A DNA stretch of 64,000 bases, taken from Takakia lepidozioides (Eukaryota; Streptophyta; Takakiopsida; Takakiales; Takakiaceae). The position numbers were made by a program, and so were the translations under genes. The notes under the pieces were generated by a model that worked only from the letters and a program-made list of their open reading frames with translations, did not search any database and was not told the DNA's origin. The DNA lies in assembly GCA_030704615.1 (NCBI GenBank), contig CM060731.1, forward strand, positions 77,108,756 through 77,172,755, written 5' to 3'. Positions 58,075-64,000 of the stretch are shown here, piece by piece; position 1 is the stretch's first letter, and every line of letters begins with the position of its first letter.

Positions 58075-58920
58075 CACAAACAAGATCCTTCTGAGTTTGT
58101 TGTTGTCTTCTTTCGCTGCCCTATCTTGCCACAAACGTCGTACTCTTTTATTCTGCTGGCAGATTATGGCATGTATAGCTGGTATATTTATGCATCAGTG
58201 GCCTGCAGAGTCCAGCCCATCACGCGGACAAACGCGGATACCCTCATCCATATTCTGGAGTCGGAGTTCCAAGGGAACAATGTGCTTCCATCTCTCCAAA
58301 GGAACCTTGCTTTCTCCCCTCCCCCCTTATTACTCTGCTTTTCAAGCAAATTGCACCCTATGAAAGCACCAACTTCTTTATGTGGGCCAAACATGCACAC
58401 AATTGCAATTTACTATGGCATGCTTCATGAACAACTGGTGCAAGATACAACAACAATTCGATTTAGAATGTGAATGCAGAGTGCCAGGGTAGAGACGCGT
58501 TTCAGAAGCATGGAGAGAACGGAAATGCACGATGAGGGTAGCAAAACCCTCGATTGGGGTGGCAGTGTATGTGACCACGTGGCGTATATCTGAACGTCCA
58601 TTCGTTTCCTCAGATTTGCCATTTGAAATTTGAATTCCTGTCAGAATGATTTTGAAACAGGGCATAATGTATGCTTAGGATACCATGTATGCTTGGGATA
58701 GCATGTACTATGGGGGATGGACGACGATGGCATGCCCAGGATGGGAGGCGGGTGAGGACACGTCTCATGTCCCCGCAGCGGGCACATGAGGCGCGAGGCG
58801 CGGGGAAGCGTGCCACGCGGTGTGCGGGCTACGGAGGCAGGGGTGGGCATGGGGTGGCGGGGGGTCCACGCTGGCTGAACCGGCTCCCTCGCATTCAACT
58901 CCAGGGCCCATCTAATGCTT
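58075..58920. other. no gene recognised; GC-rich patch and short tandem repeat
   Basis: At about 58668-58705 the phrase ATGTATGCTTRGGATAVC is repeated in tandem. At 58.73-58.87 kb the sequence is markedly GC-rich without a known motif. Frames here overlap on both strands. Confidence 0.4.
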
Positions 58921-58924
58921 GGCT

Positions 58925-59075
58925 CTAAAATGACTCAGCCGCTGCCCTGTCCCATGTGTGCATTGTTCATCCTATCGGTATCATGGCCCATAAATGAAAG
59001 GGAGTTCATTTTTTTCCCTCCTCAAGGGCCTGAATTGTGGGCTGTCGCTCCCAGGTTTCGTTTATTTAAAAAAGA
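58925..59075 (+). mobile_element. SINE, 5'-truncated
   Basis: It has the 3' body CTCCTCAAGGGCCTGAATTG and GCTGTCGCTCCCAGGTTTCG before an A-rich end, the same as the fuller element just downstream. The tRNA-like head is missing. Confidence 0.7.
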
Positions 59076-59127
59076 AAAGATTAGAGTAGCCAAGTCCGGT
59101 CAGTCCTCTTTCTCTTTAAGAAATGCA

Positions 59128-59345
59128 CATCAGCTGGTAGCTCAGCTGGTAAGTGCACAGTGTGTCGCCCTGGTGGTTCGGGGTTCAAACCCGCTGCCCT
59201 GCCTGGTGTGTGGATTGCTCGTGACCGGTTGGTCTGGTGGTGACGTTTCCCACCTGTGTGCCTAATAGCTTCTCTGAAAGGGGGTTAATTTTTCCCCCTC
59301 CTCAAGGGCCTGAATTGTGAGCAGTCGCTCCCAGGTATCCTTTAA
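59128..59345 (+). mobile_element. tRNA-derived SINE, nearly complete
   Basis: A box TAGCTCAGCTGGTAAGTGCA and B box GGTTCAAACCC lie about 35 bases apart. The family body with GGGCCTGAATTGTGAGCAGT and CGCTCCCAGGTATCC follows, ending in an A-rich tail. It would be transcribed by RNA polymerase III on the plus strand. Confidence 0.85.
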
Positions 59346-59845
59346 AAAAAATAAAAAACAAAAAAAACAAAAAAAAACAAAGAGATGAAATTAAAGACAT
59401 TACCACAACCATTCTTTTTGTTCATTAAGAGAGAATCAACTCATAGGAATAACTGTTCATTACCACTGTCCCATACAGCATACGTGCCAAGTACCATTAA
59501 ATGTCATGAGAAAAAAAATTATTTGTTAAAAAAAAAGGAAAAATTAATTAAAAAAGAATAAAAACTTAATATGCTTCGTGGTTTACTAGTCGAGTATATA
59601 ACTTTTACCTTAAGTGATTACGTTATATATATCCTTAGAAATAATCGCAAGGAAAAGTGGCCTGTAATGATTCTAGGTACTCATCAAAAAGACATTGGGG
59701 TCTGGGGGACTGGCCTAGCATTTTAAGAGCCCAAACCAGAAAACATTTAAGCAACAGGCTTATAAATCGGAAGTACGTTGCAGCCTGGAAGCTTTGTTTG
59801 AGTACATCTACAGCTGGTTTGTGTAAAATTTCATAGAAAGAGCCG
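59346..59845. other. AT-rich spacer
   Basis: A-rich SINE tail followed by AT-rich sequence. No gene is seen; the end probably contains the 3' flank of the minus-strand gene. Confidence 0.5.
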
Positions 59846-59848
59846 GTT

Positions 59849-62800
59849 TTACAAAGTGCAAACGCTTAGTGCCTCTTCCACAAGTTCCAGGCAGCGGTGA
59901 AGCACACTTTGTAAACTGTCAATGGCAAGACTCATGTCTGCAGCCATCTCATCCCCTTCTACTACTATTCCTAAATGGACTCCTGCCACAAGCTCACGCA
60001 AGGGGAGCAGCCAATGACTGCGCATCTTCTGTAGGGTTGCCTTGGACAACACCCCTGTGTAATTGGACTTACCTGGCATCCCACATACAAACACCAAACG
60101 GCATTCCAGGGATAAATCATGTGTCATTATAATAGAAACCCACATTGGCCCAGAATCTGATTACTAGATGAAAAATGGAGAGTAACACGAGGGTCTGGGG
60201 AGGGAAGGTGTGCACCATGCTGAAAAATGCTTACCTACAAATCAGTTATGCATCCCCATTTCCCTGCAGTTAATCAAGCAGCAAAAAAACTCATCCATAT
60301 CCTGAAAAGGACCGTGTACCTGACATTTCTCTGATGAGGAGGAAACGATAAAGATTGAGAGCACCTTGCACCTGGCCCCCATACCAAATTGTCGGTCACC
60401 ATTACTTAGGTGTTCTAAATTACTGTAGCGAGTACATGATATGTGTTTGAAAGCCCTTACCCAAGAGCTTATGAGGACAGTAACGGAAAAGAATAAAAGA
60501 CACTAATTAAAATGTCCAAATGTACTCATGTCGTTCCCTGTGAATGTTGGCTTGCCAGAGCCTTACGGCCATTGACCCAGCGGGAAACCAACCCTCCCTG
60601 GAGCCTTTTGTGGGGTTTGTACCCCAGGGTTTAGCTTATCAGCAGCTCAGCTGCAGGTATGAACTTGTTTTCCTGCAACTCTCATCGAGGCACTCGCAGA
60701 GGCACTTGTCCACATGCAAACTCGACAGCATGGTGCAGAGAGAATGTACTCATAAGATGTTGTTTGCCGTAGCCTTGTAGCCATTGACCCCGCGCTCAGT
60801 TTGAGCGGAACACAAAGATACAGAAACTACGTTTGTCAGGGGCTGATGCCGGTAGGATGAGTTACCTTGGAACAGACAATTAATCCGAGTTTTCCAGATA
60901 TCCTCTAGAAATCCCTTCACACAAGCATCAATCTGCTGTGTGTGGTTTGCCCAATAAATAGGCCCCAAAAGGGCCTGGGCTTTTGGCTCAACCTCAAGAC
61001 CTTCAAAGTTGGAAAACAGAGGTTCAGGCACAATTCCCTTGATGCCTTACGGCCATTGACCCCGCAGGAACGTAACCCTCCTGGAGCCTTTTGTGGGGTT
61101 TGTACCCACCATGGTTTAGCTTATCCCTGCAGCTCAGCTGCAGGTATAAACTTGTTTTCCTGCAACTGTCATTAAGGCACTCGCAGAGGCACTTGTCCAC
61201 ATGCAAACTCGACAGCCTGGTGCAGAGAGAATGTGTTTGACGTAGCCTTGGGGGAAGGAGAGGGAATGTACTCGTGCAGTTCCCTCCAAACGTTGGCTTG
61301 TCAAGGCCTTACAGCCATTGACCCCGTGGGAGACTAACCCAGTGGGGTTTGCGGTTTGTGGGCCAAGGGAGAGAGAGAAGACAAACAAATGGCTGAAAAT
61401 TTAGACGTCCATTGGGGGCCTTGAGGATCCATAGGACAAAGTAGAACAACAAGAAACAACATCAAACCATGCCTGACAAGAGAGAGAGGAAGAGAAAGAG
61501 AGATTACTGAGTCTATTTGGGATGGCAGTTGAGGAGGTTCGCCTCCTGCAGGCCGAAGCACACTGCCAATCACTTCTAGCACTTCACCACTAACAAAAGG
61601 CGACCTGGCGGCTCCAGATTGGCACACATCTGCTGAAAAATCAGAGTGTGGCTGAGGTTGATCTTGTGCAACACAAATATCTCCAAATATTCCATCAACA
61701 CTGGGCGGTCCTTTGACGGCTCGCTCTTTCTTCTTTGGCCAAGCTCTTGCCACCTCATCTTTGACACAATTTAACAACAGTGAAACCTGCCACCAAAATA
61801 TTGTTATCGAGACAGAAGCTAGAACGCTTGACTCTCATCTAGAGATCTATGGTGTCCTTCAGGTATCTTATCAAGATATTCTAACAACAAAGGTTCTGTC
61901 AGTATGAGAAAGAGTCACGAATCCCTCTTGCCTGAATAAATTAAAAGCAAAAACCCTGCTGTGGTAAATGACCATTAAAGAGACTATTAAAAAAATTACC
62001 TCAAAAGTAGATGCTGGAAATTGTAAACACAGGTAGGTCAGGGTTGCCCCAGTCCCTTCTTCAACATGAGCTAACAAAGCTCCTAATAAAGAGAACCTAA
62101 CGAGGAAAAACACCTGGAGGAAAGGAAGCAAAAGAGAAGTAAGCAAAGCGGGGATGGGATTAGTATACCAGGGATGGATAAGGACAACTTCTAATGAGAT
62201 TGTCCAAACTGTGAAACCTGGTCGACACCGGAAGTGCTTGTTTGATTACCTGCATTTTTAGTCCCAAGTTCAGTACAGTTAGCAAACACCACATACAACT
62301 GATCCCCAAAATATTGTAAGACACATGACTGAACTGCAAACAATAACATAGATACCATCAGGATTGGCCAGACAATAAACTTTCGGCCTTCCCTGTGCAC
62401 ACTAACTGTATGCTTATGGATAAAAACTCTTTGAGAGCTAGTTGTGGATGCAAATGTGGTGCAAAGCATGCACAGGTAGAACCCATATGACCTGTGAAAA
62501 TCTACTACAACAGAGAGAAATCAAATTTAAGCCAACAGCCCTTGTAGATTCTCACTTTTGTAAGGGAAGTATATCCTTGTAGGCGAAGTATCGGGTTGGG
62601 TGCATGGACAATGACTTCCTGAAGTGCCTGCCATCCCCAGGCCATTCTATGAGTACAGTTGTTTTTCCTATAACTGCTCGATTCATCGTGTAAATATCCA
62701 AAAATTGCACAGACCAACAAGACTAGGAACGTACTTTGACACTTCAGCAAAACTCACAATCACGAAAATAGAACACATTATATAGTTTCCCAAAACATAT

Positions 62801-63550
62801 GCAGGATTGGTTTCACAAAACATCCAGATGTGTTGAGGAAAACTGCACCAGCCATATTGTTTAAGCTTTTCCATTTGCCTATGAAAGATGAGTCAGAGAC
62901 TGCTGCAAGGTCCCTGGATACAGCAACAATTCCTTACTAGGAACCTGCCTCTATCTGTAGCTGTAGACCTGAGATTGGCTTTCATTATCAACACTTAGAT
63001 AAACAAGAAATATGTCAACATTCACCAATAATGATTAGATGATTTGATGTGCATAATCTAAAGAGCTGCAGCAGAGTCAGTGAGATAAGCCTACAAAACA
63101 TACGTACAGTATTTGCAATAGTACCTGGAGAACAGGAAAGATATGCAGAGTCAAGGTGGGCCAATCATCTTCCTCATCATCATCACCTGAAACCTCAAGG
63201 ATTGAATGAACAAGGGCCACACCTTTCTGCAGCACTGTCCAGGAAGGTTCTGATGGGGATAGGGCAAGTAAAGATCTACCCATGCATAGAGCATCAATCA
63301 CTCCTTTACTGCCTGACATCTTCAACTTGTCTTTCAGTGATTCAATGGATTCCCCGGCCGCTGCAGCCACTTCAGGCTTGGAGAGTCCCCAGTACACTGT
63401 TCTGGCCCCCAAGCAAAATGGCAGCCACATATTTGAGCACACTAACCAGATGGGTCCATGCTGAATTTCATGAGGCTCTCCAGTGAGATCCATGCGTCGT
63501 GAGGCTCTACCCAAATTAGTGCATACATCCGGCCAGTCAATGGAACTTGT
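59849..63550 (-). CDS. partial large multi-exon gene, possibly RST1-like
   Basis: Minus-strand exons with good splice sites: about 63548-63125 (RMDLTGEPHEIQHGPIWLV, CLGARTVYWGLSKPEVAAA, ALCMGRSLLALSPSEPSW, DDDEEDDWPTLTLHIFPVLQ); one near 62.56-62.64 kb (ALQEVIVHAPNPILRLQGYT); one near 61.99-62.11 kb (FSLLGALLAHVEEGTGATLT, ending STFE before GTAATT); one near 61.51-61.79 kb (VSLLLNCVKDEVARAWPKKK); and a last exon to the stop at 59849 (LQKMRSHWLLPLRELVAGVH, LHRCLELVEEAL). Phases I could check are 0. The helical, repeat-like text suggests an ARM/HEAT scaffold. The C-terminal end recalls plant RST1 (focadhesin-related, cuticle and RNA-exosome cofactor), but that is from memory and weak. The intron at 60.1-61.5 kb holds the repeats described separately. 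The gene continues beyond the window. Confidence 0.5.
60521..60744 (+). repeat. dispersed repeat, unit 1
   Basis: About 220 bases starting TGTACTCATGTCGTTCCCTG. It contains GCCTTACGGCCATTGACCC, CTGGAGCCTTTTGTGGGGTT and GGCACTCGCAGAGGCACTTG, and ends GGTGCAGAGAGAA. It is closely repeated at 61043-61232. Its first part resembles the 41-bp mobile sequence with extra internal bases. Confidence 0.85.
60745..60785 (-). mobile_element. copy of the 41-bp sequence
   Basis: It differs from the insert at 26.86 kb at only a few positions (GGCTACAAGG and ACATCTTATGAG). It follows unit 1 directly; no flanking direct repeat is evident. Confidence 0.85.
61043..61232 (+). repeat. dispersed repeat, unit 2
   Basis: Matches unit 1 (60.57-60.74 kb) over about 190 bases with scattered changes and small indels. 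It is followed at 61267-61355 by a third, partial unit starting TGTACTCGTGCAGTTCCCTC and containing GCCTTACAGCCATTGACCCC. Confidence 0.85.
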
Positions 63551-63809
63551 GACACAGTGAGTACAAAAAAAGTCAGGACACGCGACCCAACTTAACAACA
63601 GGATGAGAGGTCTCCACAATTCAGCAGATCCAAAACATATACATAAACTCAACCTCAACTGTCTGACCTGCAAGAGCTGCTCCTTTCCTGATCTGTGACT
63701 TTCTATGGGAATCATCCTCTGCAAGAGTACCCACGACCTGTGTTTAATCAATGATAGCTTCATATCAACAGTCCCCTTCCTTCTTTCTCCGTCCCTCCCT
63801 TCCGTCTAC

Positions 63810-63851
63810 AAGGCCACAAGGCTACGGCAAACAACGTCTTACGAGTACGCT
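63810..63851 (+). mobile_element. copy of the 41-bp sequence
   Basis: It carries AAGGCCACAAGGCTACGGCA, then AACAACGTCTTACGAGTAC, followed by a (CT)n run. The start point is the same as in the other copies. No clear flanking repeat is seen. Confidence 0.85.
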
Positions 63852-64000
63852 CTCTCTCTCTCTCTTGCCAAAAGCCAAAAGCCCAGGCCCTTTGGGATCT
63901 AGGGGATCTAGTTATTGGGCACATCACACACAGCAAATTGATGTTTGTGTGAAGGGATTTCTAGAGGTTTGGAAAACTCGGCTCAATTGTCTGATTCAAT

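Noticed and set aside
59128-59215. A functional tRNA gene
   Set aside because: A and B boxes are present, but a full cloverleaf is not, and the sequence continues into a SINE body shared with other copies.

Overview
The window is nuclear DNA of a land plant. It holds intron-rich plant genes, a long PPR gene and many retroelement pieces, and none of the layout of a bacterial, organellar or viral genome. The style of the PPR protein, the AT-rich introns packed with LINE and SINE fragments and the SWIM/MULE-type transposon remains suggest a seed-free plant such as a fern, lycophyte or bryophyte. That placement is inference.

Five host genes can be read. On the minus strand, 2.0-5.3 kb is a stress-response A/B-barrel (UP3-like) gene in six exons. 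On the plus strand, 19.3-20.1 kb is a single-exon gene like At3g17950 of Arabidopsis, with a minisatellite and a CT-rich stretch upstream. On the plus strand, 22.5-32.3 kb is a complete K+ efflux antiporter of the KEA4/5/6 type, for which I traced twenty exons with every splice phase agreeing (634 codons before the stop). On the minus strand, 32.9-35.35 kb is a complete six-exon NADPH-dependent reductase of the DFR/CCR/TKPR family (332 aa). On the plus strand, 38.9-41.2 kb is a long PPR gene that has lost its DYW domain; the relic lies out of frame downstream and is duplicated. At the right edge (59.8-63.6 kb, minus) is part of a large multi-exon gene that I cannot name with certainty.

The rest is accessory DNA. 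A fragment of a class-V aminotransferase lies at 38.0-38.6 kb. At 42.2-43.9 kb is an inverted, decayed, intron-containing copy of KEA exons 11-16. It sits directly behind the 3' end of a 5'-truncated LINE (43.9-46.2 kb), as the KEA original sits behind LINE tails in intron 10. From 46.8 to 58.1 kb is a cluster of decayed transposon genes: two arrays of about 30-bp palindromes, a SWIM zinc-finger gene with an internal stop, a methyltransferase-like gene whose putative intron carries one of the arrays, and two complementary halves of a MULE-type transposase in convergent orientation. tRNA-derived SINEs and non-LTR 3' tails are scattered throughout.

The most unusual small-scale signal is a roughly 41-bp sequence found four times. 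Two copies are flanked by direct repeats of at least 10 bp. One of these can be compared with an empty site in the neighbouring duplicate, so the unit has evidently moved as a discrete piece.
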